The notes under the pieces: generated by a model
Told to the model about the DNA's origin: nothing
Database searches by the model: none
The model's input: only the letters and a program-made list of their open reading frames with translations
Part shown: positions 36,680-47,100 of the stretch, in pieces
Position numbering within the stretch: the first letter of the stretch is position 1
Layout: the number at the start of each line of letters is the position of its first letter
Position numbers and translations under genes: made by a program
Origin: Trissonchulus latispiculum
Taxonomy: Eukaryota > Nematoda > Enoplea > Enoplida > Ironidae
DNA length: 64,000 nt
Direction: 5' to 3'
NCBI GenBank assembly: GCA_030248195.1
Contig: JASAND010021265.1
Coordinates: 1 to 64,000 of the forward strand

Positions 36680-36935
36680 GGTAGTATTTTTGAAACGCTA
36701 CATAACTTTCGCAATTTTGGGAGATGGAAAGAGCTTTATCGCTTCAAAAGCTTATAATCAGTACATTCAGATGAGTCTACGAAAGTGGCAAAATTGGCAA
36801 AAAGCTGGCGAAACTTTTCTGACAAACCGGCTAAATATACTTAGATAAATATACATATTAGATTTAGATATAAATATCTTAGAGTTTAGAGTGCCGCTTT
36901 CTCAAAACCTGTAGCATCAATCAAAATTTCTTTCA
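36680..36935 (+). repeat. Dispersed repeat, copy 2
   Basis: Same family and order of blocks as 8660-8905 (GAAACGCTACATAACTTTCG, CTTATAATCAGTACATTCAG, GAAACTTTTCTGAC, CTCAAAACCTGTAGCATC). Confidence 0.65.
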
Positions 36936-37122
36936 GTGCCTTGACATAGATTTGAAATCTGTAGGGCCAAATTTACGCAAAGCGATATCAGCACCTTGGT
37001 AAGGCTGTAACACCTCCCCCGGGCAATAAAAGACCTTAGAGAAGAAGGAACCGACATATAGTCAGAACGAAGTATACGTATATCGATAACGATGACCTGT
37101 TACTCTGGGAAAGTAGCGCTAA

Positions 37123-37185
37123 TTTCATAGTTCCAGTCGCGAGTAGACGCGAGTCGATACGCGTATGTAAGCGTCTGCATGCGTT
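37123..37185. mobile_element. Fragment of GTAGACGC-type MITE
   Basis: TTTCATAGTTCCAGTCGCGA followed by GAGTAGACGCGAGTCG matches, by eye, the inverted right end of the element at 45766-45902. Confidence 0.5.
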
Positions 37186-37479
37186 TCTGAGTGTGAAACC
37201 GCTAGAGCGGGATTTCAACGAAATGTTAAGTGTGAAATCAGCTTGTTACCGGCGGAGTTATTTAACACACGCCTTTGTGAGTAAGCTACTATCTATTAAG
37301 GACACGTTCAGTCACATTGAGAAGGGCGTGCGATAAAGGAACCACGTCAGAAATAAAATCGTTGTAAACAGTGATTTTACATAAATTCCAAAACAACCGT
37401 TCACACGATTAAGATCGTGCAAATGAATCGTGTACACGACAGGTTTTGAACATATTTTTTCACACGGCTCCTAAGTTTC
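37186..37479. other. Intergenic, no gene recognised
   Basis: No gene or defined repeat seen. Confidence 0.4.
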
Positions 37480-37670
37480 CCATTTCCTAGCCCTTACTGC
37501 AACACCGACAGTATCTCCAGCCTTGTTCATCGCCTCGGGTAATATATAGTAAGGACAGTTATTCGGTGTCAGCTATTCTCTCCAGTCAAACTTATCAAAA
37601 TCATTACCGAGTTGACACTACTCCTAATCAGTTTAGAACCAACTGGAGTGGGGCGTACAGAAAAGAACAC
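37480..37670 (+). repeat. Hairpin-rich repeat family, member C
   Basis: Shares GCCTTGTTCATCGCCTCGGG, CGGTGTCAG, TGACACTACTCCTAA and GGAGTGGGGCG, in order, with 38785-39030. Predicted pairs: GTGTCA (37566-37571) with TGACAC (37613-37618), and CTACTCC (37618-37624) with GGAGTGG (37645-37651). Confidence 0.6.
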
Positions 37671-38784
37671 CGAAAGTCTTTCAGGCCAGTACCGCCGCTG
37701 ACCTACTGACTACCGGCCCTGTAAATGGTCAGATAATATATAGACTGTATTTCCTGACTAACTAGACTAACTTGGTTAAAAGCGGTACCGGTCCACCGTC
37801 GATGAGCAACGTTTCTAGACCAAGCCTTTCCCGAATTACATCGACATCGACAACCCTTACTCAGTCAACAACACTGATTCAAACTACTCTAATGAGAAGG
37901 TATATTCCCGGCACACAGATTAGACCGTAGCACAAGGCTTACGTCAATGTCACGGTCTGTGTGAGCTGAGTCAACAAGTTCTGAATGAATTCAGTTAGAA
38001 ATGAGAAATTGTCCTACAGAAAAAAGAACAAAAAAGTCCACAAAAACATAGTGCTTCCCTCTTGTCGCAATGGTTTGACGTCGGAAAACATGAATCGTTT
38101 TGTTCGTCATAATATACCAGTCACTTCAGATTTCTGAACCAAACCACCTACGCCCAGTCGGCACAACTTTCTTTCATTCATAACTTAATAATTAATAAAT
38201 AGACAGAGCCAGTGAGTGGTCCCCTCGGTGAAGACCTGCAAAAGTTACGTGATACCTAGTTTTCTTAGAGCACCTAGCTTAATGCAAGCTACAAATCTTG
38301 GGGGACCGGTAAAGGTTTTCTCACAACAAATGTGGCATACAAAATGACCGATGACTGTTAAAGAAGTCAAAAGTTGCGGAAAAAGTTTATGTTAAACTGT
38401 ATGATGAAGGATATGGGGTTATTAGTTAGAACTATTTAAAATTAATTAGTGGAACAAGCTAAGTATTTAAACTTGAAATTTGGTTAATCTGCGATTAATG
38501 TTTTCAATCTCAATGACGCTATATAGATTTGGCCTTTCGATTAGGGCTAGCGACTGTGTTTGCTGGCACTTTGCCAAATATAAAAAAATAATTATCATGC
38601 TGGCTCGGCAGTCACTTTGACTACTACCAAGTTTATACTGCATTCATAGCCAGCATTACCTGCAGATCATTTCAATCGATTGGTGTAATTTTTGTTAGTA
38701 CTGTGCTCTGTGATTGGCCTACATATGTGGCTCAGCTGGATCAGAAAACCCGGTGTCAGCCGGCACTGCACTTAGCACACACAT
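37671..38784. other. Intergenic, no gene recognised
   Basis: Lies between two members of the hairpin family. It holds a GC-richer stretch with CCGGTACCGGT-like palindromes (37700-37800), no ORF of note. Confidence 0.4.
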
Positions 38785-39030
38785 CCCCCTTGCTGGTATC
38801 CGAGATCCAAGGGGGCGGCCACCTTTAGGGTGGAGCTGCCGCGGTGGGCTTACTGCATAGGCAACAATAGGTACATCGCCGGCCTTGTCAAACGCTTCGG
38901 TTAATTACAGAAGCAATTAGTCGGTGTCAGTCCACCTTCCTAGTCAAAGTGTACGCAATACTGACACCACTCCTAACCGGCGTGCCAGTTGGTTGCCAGT
39001 TGTCAGTGCCAACAGGAGTGGGGCGAACTA
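38785..39030 (+). repeat. Hairpin-rich repeat family, member A
   Basis: Best-preserved member. GGCGGCCACC..GGGTGGAGCTGCC forms a hairpin (about 38814-38840). GGTGTCAGT (38923-38931) pairs perfectly with ACTGACACC (38960-38968), and CCACTCCT (38967-38974) with AGGAGTGG (39014-39021). No ORF, and no resemblance to snRNA, SRP or 5S RNA that I can see. Confidence 0.6.
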
Positions 39031-41816
39031 TAAAAAATCGGTGGCTTTTCAGCTTAGTTGGCTTCATTGTTTTGACCTAGATTTGAGGAAATAACACTGA
39101 TAACATTGATAAAAGCGAAAGCGCAAGTTTGAAAATGTTTGGAGAAATTATATTAGCTTCTGCATATTATGGCTTCCTTTTTCAGTTCATACATCTGAGT
39201 CATAGAGCAAGAAAGTATGAAACCACTAAGTGCCACCATTAAACCACAATTCTAAGTGATATTTTCACCGTACACTCATTTAAACCACAATATTAATTGT
39301 AATTTTCAGGGTCCAATATTTAACAATCGAAATTTCATAATGCTTTTTCCAATACTTTCACTTTTCCCTAATCCACATGGGATTAAGGCGGGAGCGATAG
39401 CTACCAAAGTTTGATCCTTCCTTGTGTTTCTTCCCTTTATTTTTTGAAGTGTAAGGGATAGACCTGAAACCAGAGTTGGAAGTGGATTGCAGGCGCCCTC
39501 AGGCCTCGGGTCGAATTTCAGACCTCTTAAGGGCTACCAGCCTGAGAATAATCCTGGGAAATTAAGTGCCAAAGGTCACGATCCAAAATCTAATAGCTCC
39601 CTTGACAAGAAAAAGACCAATCATCTAACCATAGAGATGCAGCGACGGCAGGATAAAGATATTGATCAGAAAGGTTTTATAGGTTTCTAAAACCTTTATA
39701 TTCAAGACAGGACGTATGACACTAATTTATTCTCTGAGGAAAATTAAAATTCGCAGTTTCTCAAGTCGCTGTCACCCTGCAACCTGTTAATGAGATATGT
39801 CACATGAAAAGACAGTCCTAAGTCCTAATCTACAGATTTTCCAACAAAGTCGCGGCCAGACAAAACGTTTCACATTGTGCATGAAAAAATCGATTGAAAA
39901 AGATCAATTGAAATCATAGCTTTTCGAAATCATTTTTCGAAAAGTTGTCGATTTCTGGATTTTTCAAATCAGCTAGCTACCCTAGATGCAACTTCTCAAC
40001 AAAATCGGGAACGATATTTTTTCGAATCTTTGTTAGATTCGAAAGCAAAATTTTCGCCCATCAATCCACAAGCGTGACGTTTAATTCTAGCCTATTCTGC
40101 GTTGCTTTATTTTTGAATAACTGCTTCTGGCAGACCAGATTTCGACAGAGCGGAAAAATGCTATAATTTTCTGGGTCATATGCGTGCAAAACCAACGCAA
40201 TCATAATGTGATCAAGGTAGGTAAGAATTTAAGGTACCAGTAAAAAACCCATCACCAGCCCCCAGCCTCCGTTTGAAATCAAGACCCGGCTTCTGACACC
40301 TAACAAAAAATTCAACCCGAGTCCATAAGCTTCAATTTTTTTGCTTTTTGGGTAGAATTGGAGCAGCTTGCTGGTAAAAGCCAACTGCGGGAAACCAACA
40401 TTTCAGTAACTTGAACTAGTCCCTGTAATCAAACACTGCATCGTTCTAGTCTGCGCTTGGGGGGTGGGGGTGGGGGGTGGGGAGTGGGAGGTGGGGGAGG
40501 GGGAGAAATAAACCTGGAGCTCCTCCATCCAGAGGGGTCGCTCATCCCCAGAATCCGGACTGTCCCGGTTTTTTTGGGGGCAAAAATCAAAAATCCGTTA
40601 CTTTGGCAACAATTGGCCGCCGGTTCAGGATCCTCCAAATTCCACTTCCTGTACATGCCTAATCATAGCATAATTTTTATAATATCTTAATTTATGAACT
40701 TACGTTTTGATAGAACTTCTGAAATCCGTGGGGACAGACTGAGAACGATTGTTGTATTGCGTGAAAACAATGCTTACAAAATATTATAGACTCACAGATT
40801 TTAAAGAATTTTGGAAATTGGGCAAAAGTCAGACAGACAAAGAAGGCTAAAAAGAAAGAAAGAAAGTATAAATAAAATCTTGCGTGAATCTTTCTGTAAA
40901 TAAGTATAAATAAAAGCAAGCAAGCTACCTTCATTTTCATATTGATATCTTTCTATTCTAGGGCAGGCAGGAGCTCCAGAGACTAGTACTCTCTGGGTAA
41001 GAGCGCTCACCGCGCCCATTGGCTCTCTCTCCTGTTCGGTTCGGTTCGGACTAAGGCTTCTTCCTTAGTGACTGCAGGCAGGCGTTTCTCATTAGTTCTT
41101 TATGATTAATTTCCTTGTATCCTTCGTTGGAATTTTGGATGGTACCGTTTTATTTAACCGAGGGGCTGGCCCTGGCAGTATGTCGCTCTCGTCCAAGCAA
41201 ACGGTCATTCTCATTGATAACCGGGTTGGGTTGTCCCAAACAAATTTCGCGTGATCCGGTTGCTCTCTAACCCAACTGTACCTGCTCACTTAATACCTGA
41301 ACCCTAGGGCACACAGGATCATAGTTTCACCGGGGGGGGGGGGGGCGGGAGCGTATTCACCCGAAAAGTTTCGGCCAACGTTACCTCCTCCCAGATTTTT
41401 TTACTTAAACCCTCCCCCGTCACTTTTGGTTACCCCCCCCGAACCCCTCAGCACTTTTTAGGATCAAAAAGTTGGCTAAATTTTGCCAAAAAAATGGTCA
41501 CTTCTTGAAAAATTTTTTCTCAAATTTTGGCTTAAGATCGCTTTTAAACCGTGTAAAACAGGCCTAAAACGATAAGGAACAAGCCTTGTGTTCACGAAAA
41601 AAGCCGTTAAAATTTGCGGTGAAACTAAGAATAGGACCGGTTGAAAACTAGCAAAGTTTGAAGCCGCTTCTTCTGAATTGGGCTAGATCATAAATTACTT
41701 TCTCAAGGCTGCTTTTCTTGGGGGTGGCTTTTGCCCACACCCCCAAATGCTGTCGTCTGACAATGTGTTGAATTTAATTTTAAATTTCAATTTTTCCAAA
41801 AAAAATCAAAAGATTT
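39031..41816. other. Intergenic, no gene recognised
   Basis: Contains a G-rich tract (40459-40504) and poly-G/C stretches at 41330-41450. Short ORFs are unsupported. About 40980-41030 may include a decayed tRNA-like fragment. Confidence 0.4.
40459..40504 (+). other. G-rich tract, G-quadruplex-type
   Basis: Forty-six bases, nearly all G with single T or A spacers, giving more than four runs of three or more G. The minus strand would read as a proline-rich ORF, not considered coding. Confidence 0.7.
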
Positions 41817-41900
41817 TGTCAGAAGTGGGATTCGAACCCACGCCCCCAGATGGAGACTGCGACCTGAACGCAGCGCCTTAGACCACTCGGCCATCCTGAC
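41817..41900 (-). tRNA. tRNA-Leu (CAG)
   Basis: Complete class II cloverleaf on the minus strand: acceptor GTCAGGA/TTCTGAC, D arm TGGCCGAGTGGTCTAAGGC, anticodon loop TTCAGGT (CAG), long variable arm CTCCATCTGGGGG, T arm GTGGGTTCGAATCCCAC, discriminator A. T-runs follow downstream on the minus strand (A4 and A8 on the plus strand at 41798-41811), a pol III terminator. No intron. Confidence 0.95.
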
Positions 41901-42185
41901 TTGGAAACTCTTCCCTGAAACTTGTTTATGAAAACGTAGCTCTCCTAGTGAAGGGCTTTTTGTATTATATAATATATAATATACATGTATACATATATAC
42001 ATATTATATATACGTATACCTATGCATATGCTCACGTAGACATATTCATATAGTTTTACACGCTCGACATAAGCGTAAGTTTTAGATGCATGTATATGTA
42101 TATTATATATGCGTATATGCTGTGTCCTATAAATACATATGTAGGAAATATTTTCATATATCACTTTAGTGACCCAGCCTTTCAA
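41901..42185. other. Spacer between divergent tRNA genes
   Basis: AT-rich, dominated by TATATA/ACATAT imperfect repeats (about 41965-42150). No gene. Confidence 0.6.
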
Positions 42186-42259
42186 GGCCGGTTAGCTCAG
42201 TTGGTTAGAGCGTCGTGCTAATAACGCGAATGTCGTGGGTTCGAGCCCCACACTGGCCA
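42186..42259 (+). tRNA. tRNA-Ile (AAT)
   Basis: Standard cloverleaf: acceptor GGCCGGT/ACTGGCC, D arm GCTCAGTTGGTTAGAGC, anticodon loop CTAATAA (AAT), T arm GTGGGTTCGAGCCCCAC, discriminator A. TTTTT at 42264-42268 is a pol III terminator. It is divergent from tRNA-Leu, 285 bp away. Confidence 0.95.
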
Positions 42260-44116
42260 GAAATTTTTGCTGTGAAAATTTTTATTTTTGCTTTTATTCG
42301 GTTGCACTTATTTAAAAACCATCGATTAAGTTTGATTATGCACATTTTAATGCACTAATTCCACTCCTTTTAAAGCATGTTTAGCACTAATGTGTGTGCC
42401 AATTATTAACGCAGATGTTCACAATTTACACATTTATTAATTAATCTTAATATTAATTTTTGTGAATGTGCCATACGTTTTTTGACCCCTCAAGCTGTGT
42501 CTTGAAAATGATTTCATTTTTGAAATGCCTTGCTTTCAGGGTTGGTTCTGTCAGTTTCATTTGAAACCAGAAAAACTGCTTAGAGAAAATGTAATTATCT
42601 GAAAGCGGCAGGCAAAAGGGGGGGGGGTCTGTCAAGCCAATTTCTAGCTTAGAGCACCAAATTAATGTTTAGCAGTTGTGAAGCAGCTCTACTCTCCGTT
42701 TATAGCTTATTTCTATTTTGTGGCACAGCTTTCCTTCATTGGTTTTCCATTTTTTCAAGCTTCTACTACCCATTTCGTGGCCATAAATAGATCTAAAATC
42801 AAAAATTCTTGTTAATTGCGAATTTACACAATTTTATCATCTAAAATTTTTTTAATTTAATTTTTAATTTTTTAAAATTTACATAACTCGATCCTTTTCA
42901 TGAAAGTTAAGCGAGTTAATTTTAACCCTACTCTACTCAACTCTACTTCGCCCTTTCTTGAAAAGGCCCAAAGACAGTTGCAAACCAGATGGTATAGGTT
43001 CAATCCTTATATGGGAAAATTTTCCTCCATTTTCAAATTTTTGGCACTGTAAATTTCTGTAATTTGTGCAGTGTTCCTGTCGACTAAACTGTTAAACTCC
43101 ACAGACGGTTTTCTAGGCTAATATCTGCTTTCATCAGGTAGGTATAGGACTGCCAGGTTATTTGATAGCTAGCTTTAACCTAAAGGCAAAGCCTGTGTTT
43201 ATCCAGGTTTCTGATTAGACTGAGAGCCAGCAGACAGCCAGGCATTTTGAAAGGCTTAGGTTTAGGCTTAGGTTTGCATGGAAACGGGTTGTGTTTCAGC
43301 TCCATCAAAAAGACTACGTGGATAGAGTTTTACTTTTCTAAAATCTTTTGCGGTAAAGCTTTTGTATAGGTGAAAACAAGTGGGTTTGACAGAAACTGTT
43401 CAAATAAAGCTAACTTTTTGTTCTAAATTTCGATATAGCATCGTGAAAAGTTTAGCTGACTGTAACTATTTGAACGAACTTTGGTTACTCTTAAAGAAAT
43501 TTAGTTGTAACTTAGAATCACTGCATAACAATTTTTTTGAGATTTTTTGTTAGCTTATCGTATCCTGCCAGTAGCAGGTTTTTTTCTGTTTCCTTTACCT
43601 ACTCTGGACTATAAAAAAGACAATAGAAAAGGATACCCCGCAATTCAACATTTAATTCAGATCTTAACGTTTTTATAATTTTTAATTGCTAAATTAAATT
43701 TAATTTGTATCTTTTTAATTCTCTTTGTCTTTGCGACTAATATGTAAATAACATACAAAAGATCAACTAATTTTCCATTTCTGAAACATCAGAAACCGAT
43801 AGGAGTTGCAGAGGCGACATTCAATTTTTAAAAATTTTATTTCATACGCCATTATTAAATTTGGACCGGTTTAAAATTAACTGCCCTTTCAAGTTTACGT
43901 ACTTGTCTGTCATGTTTAGACGAAATGTATGTAGAGAATAAAAGTTTTGGGGGTCCAGCGCAAAAATATTTGCCATTTCAAAGAGTTTTAGCTTAAAACT
44001 GGTTTTATGTTATCAACAGCTGTGCACCAATTGCTCTGATAGCTCGAAACAGTTTTAATGTTTGGTTGCCTGAAAAGTTTCCCGGACCAGCGTTTTTAAT
44101 AGTTCCTTTTTACGCC
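42260..44116. other. Intergenic, 5' of ABAT
   Basis: AT-rich. No exon identified, and no TATA box or other promoter element could be assigned with confidence before the ABAT start. Confidence 0.4.
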
Positions 44117-44150
44117 ATGAGAAAAGCTGTTCAGAAGTCGACCATTTTCG
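44117..44150 (+). CDS. ABAT: ABAT exon 1 (start, transit peptide)
   Basis: Encodes [11 protein letters not shown] plus one base and ends at donor G|GTAGGT. The phase matches exon 2. It is a short exon chosen for its ATG, basic residues and donor, so it is less certain than the others. Confidence 0.7.
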
Positions 44151-47100
44151 GTAGGTTAGATTTAATTAGTTAACTTAAATTAATTAATTTGCTAATTAAG
44201 TGTATGAAAATAGCTCAAATGCTAAAAGAAAAGGCTAGTAATGACGGTTATGGATTTAGGGACCTAGGTTTAAATCTCCGGATTTATTATTTATTTTGCT
44301 AAAGCTTAATGTAAATAGCGAAAGTTTTAAATTTTGTGAGCAGCTGGGATTCGAACCAGAAAGCTCCCTCGTACCAAATGGGAACCGTGCTGAGGTAAAG
44401 CATCTAGACTTCAGTGGTTGCTTACAGATTTACACTTACGGCCTTTTCGCGCATGGATTAAAAGAGCTGAATTAAAATATTTTAACTCGTTTAACCAAAA
44501 TGAACTGTTTAACCCATTTAACACTGAAAAGGATTGATTTAATTTTAACACTTCTAACTAGTTTAACTTGCTTCGCGAAAAGGCCCTTAGGCTGGACAAA
44601 ATTGGGATTGGGATGCTACCAAATTAATTTGGCGAAATCCAATACCTTTAGTGGTCCTATGATCCGGTGCTCAATTTATGGGCAGCTGGTGGTGGTGTGC
44701 AACTTTCTTTCTTTCCTCCCCAATTAAAAGTTAAGCCTATGCTTTCAACGTTTATATAACATAATTAACTATAGAATAATCAAGTTTAATCTAATTTAAA
44801 AATTAAATTGAATATCATGAATTGACTTTTGATTCTAATTTAGGTCAAGCCTTGCTGCAGCCTCGTGCTGCAACTTTAGCCAGCCTTATTCCGGGAGAGG
44901 CCAGCGGACCACAGATTAAGACCGAAATTCCGGGACCAAAATCCAAACAACACCTTTCGAGATGGGAACAAATTCAGGTTGAAAAATCTTAAGTGTTTTC
45001 TATTTCTAAAATCTAAATCTAAAATCTAAAATCATAAGTGTTGTCTATTTCTATTTTCTAAGTGCTAGTTTTCCTATTGACGATTCGAAGAGATTCATCC
45101 TCTGGCGTACATCGTGCTTCAAATAATTTGCCAAGTTAATAAGAAAAATAATACAATTATTAGTCATATCTAAGCTTATTATCAAGTACAGTAATTGTTG
45201 GGATTGCGTGTGGATTTTTTTGGAAATTCTTAATTGTTTTTATTTCAGAATTCACCTCAGCATGCCCAATTTTTCTGCGACTATGAAAAATCCCTCGGAA
45301 ATTATCTGGTAGATGTGGACGGGAACCGGTTTTTAGATGTCTACATGCAGATTTCGTCCCTGCCGTTGGGTAGTTAACAAATCAATTTATTTGATTGGTT
45401 GTGAAATTAATTAATTAATTAGTTCAGCTTTATTTATCAGTTTTCGAGCAAGAGCGAACATCGTATGGAATAAATTTATTAATTGCTTTCATTGCCCTTT
45501 TTTGTGAGATTATGTCAAGAGCAATCTTAATTTTCTTAAGTTTTCTGCGATTATTTCAGGCTATAATCATCCGACCCTGATTTCGGCAATGCGTGACGAT
45601 GCCAACATTGTAAGATTTGCTGAAGATTTTAAATAATTCAAATTAATTCCGAAATTAAAATTCAAAAATTAATTAATTGCTGATTTGCATTCTGATTTCT
45701 GCTCATTCCACTAAACCTCCCTGTGGCTCAGTTAATAGAGAAAACAGCGCTTGCGCATTAAGGTGCCTTCATAGTCACGTACGCAGATGTAGACGCACGC
45801 GTGCGCCGATGTGCGTCTACAAACGTCAATATCATTTCGCGCGCATCAAGGCACGTCGACGTGCGTCTACGCGCGGCTACTCGCGATTGGGACTATGAAA
45901 TCCGCGTGAAGACCGCGTGTTCGATTCACGCCAGGAGTCGAATTTTGTGCAACTTTTTTTCTGTAATTGTCTTTAAAGCTTAAGTAATGTAGTATATTTA
46001 TTTTTAGAAAGAAATTGTGAGTCGAGCTTCCCTGTCCTCCTTTCCGTCTCCTGCATTTCTGAAACGACTGGATGAGACTCTTTTAAAAGTAAGAAATAAA
46101 TCAGATTCAATAAAAGATTTCAATTGGGTGAGTAATGTTGTTGTTGTTGTCTTGCGGACTCAACCAGATTGGATTAGCTATTCGAGGCTACTAGACCAGC
46201 AGACTTCTGTCTTCGCATTGGTACGTAGGTCCACAGACACACACATCGGCAATTCCATGAAAATAATGTGGGGGATTGGACACAGAGCCAACCTCTCGGC
46301 AGCATAGTTTAAGGACTCCAGATGCTTTAGTATTAATCCAACACAACCTTGTTTCCCGGAGTTTGCAACTCATTTGTGCCGTTGACTACAAGACGGATTC
46401 CAGGGGACACCTGTGGGATCTCCATTTAATGGGGTCCGTGTCCATCGGATTTCCTACGGAGGTGGTCCCAGCCCCCCTGTAGCGCTTCTATCAGGGCTGG
46501 CAGATCAGGAAGAAACCAAGGACAACCCCGAACGGGAGGCGTCAGGCACCCTTGTACCCACGAAACCAGGACCTAGAAGAGAGAAGGGAAGAGGGAGGTT
46601 CAGCTTTTCACTCACCATTGAAAGTAAAGAATTGGTCCCGCCGGGGATCGAACCACGGCCCTTCTGTAGCGCTTCTACCAGGGCTGGCAGATCAGGAAGA
46701 AACCAAGGACAAGCCCGAACGGGAGGCGTAAGGCACCCTTGTACCCACGAAACCAGGACCTAGAAGATAAAAGGGAAGAGGGAGGTTCAGCTTTTCACTC
46801 ACCATTGAAAGTAAAGAATTGGTTCCGCCGGGGATTGAACCACGGCCCTTCTGCTCTAGAGTCAGACATGCTAACCACTACACCACGGGACCATCAGCTG
46901 TCAAACCGAGAGCGCATCCAGCGCAAGGCATTCTGAGCCCAAGGGATCCGTGCTCCAGACCCCTTTAGATCCAACCAACCAGAAGCAACTACTGGGGGAC
47001 CGGAGACAGGAGTCCAATCCGGGTCCTGAGGCAGCCTCGCCACATGTACGCTTCTACCAGGGCCGGTGGACCAAGAAGAAACCAAGGACAAGCCCGAACG

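Noticed and set aside
37480..39030. Members A and C as two LTRs of one retrotransposon
   Set aside because: They are direct repeats about 1.36 kb apart, but too diverged for LTR partners, without TG..CA ends or an internal ORF; member B lies alone at 55 kb.
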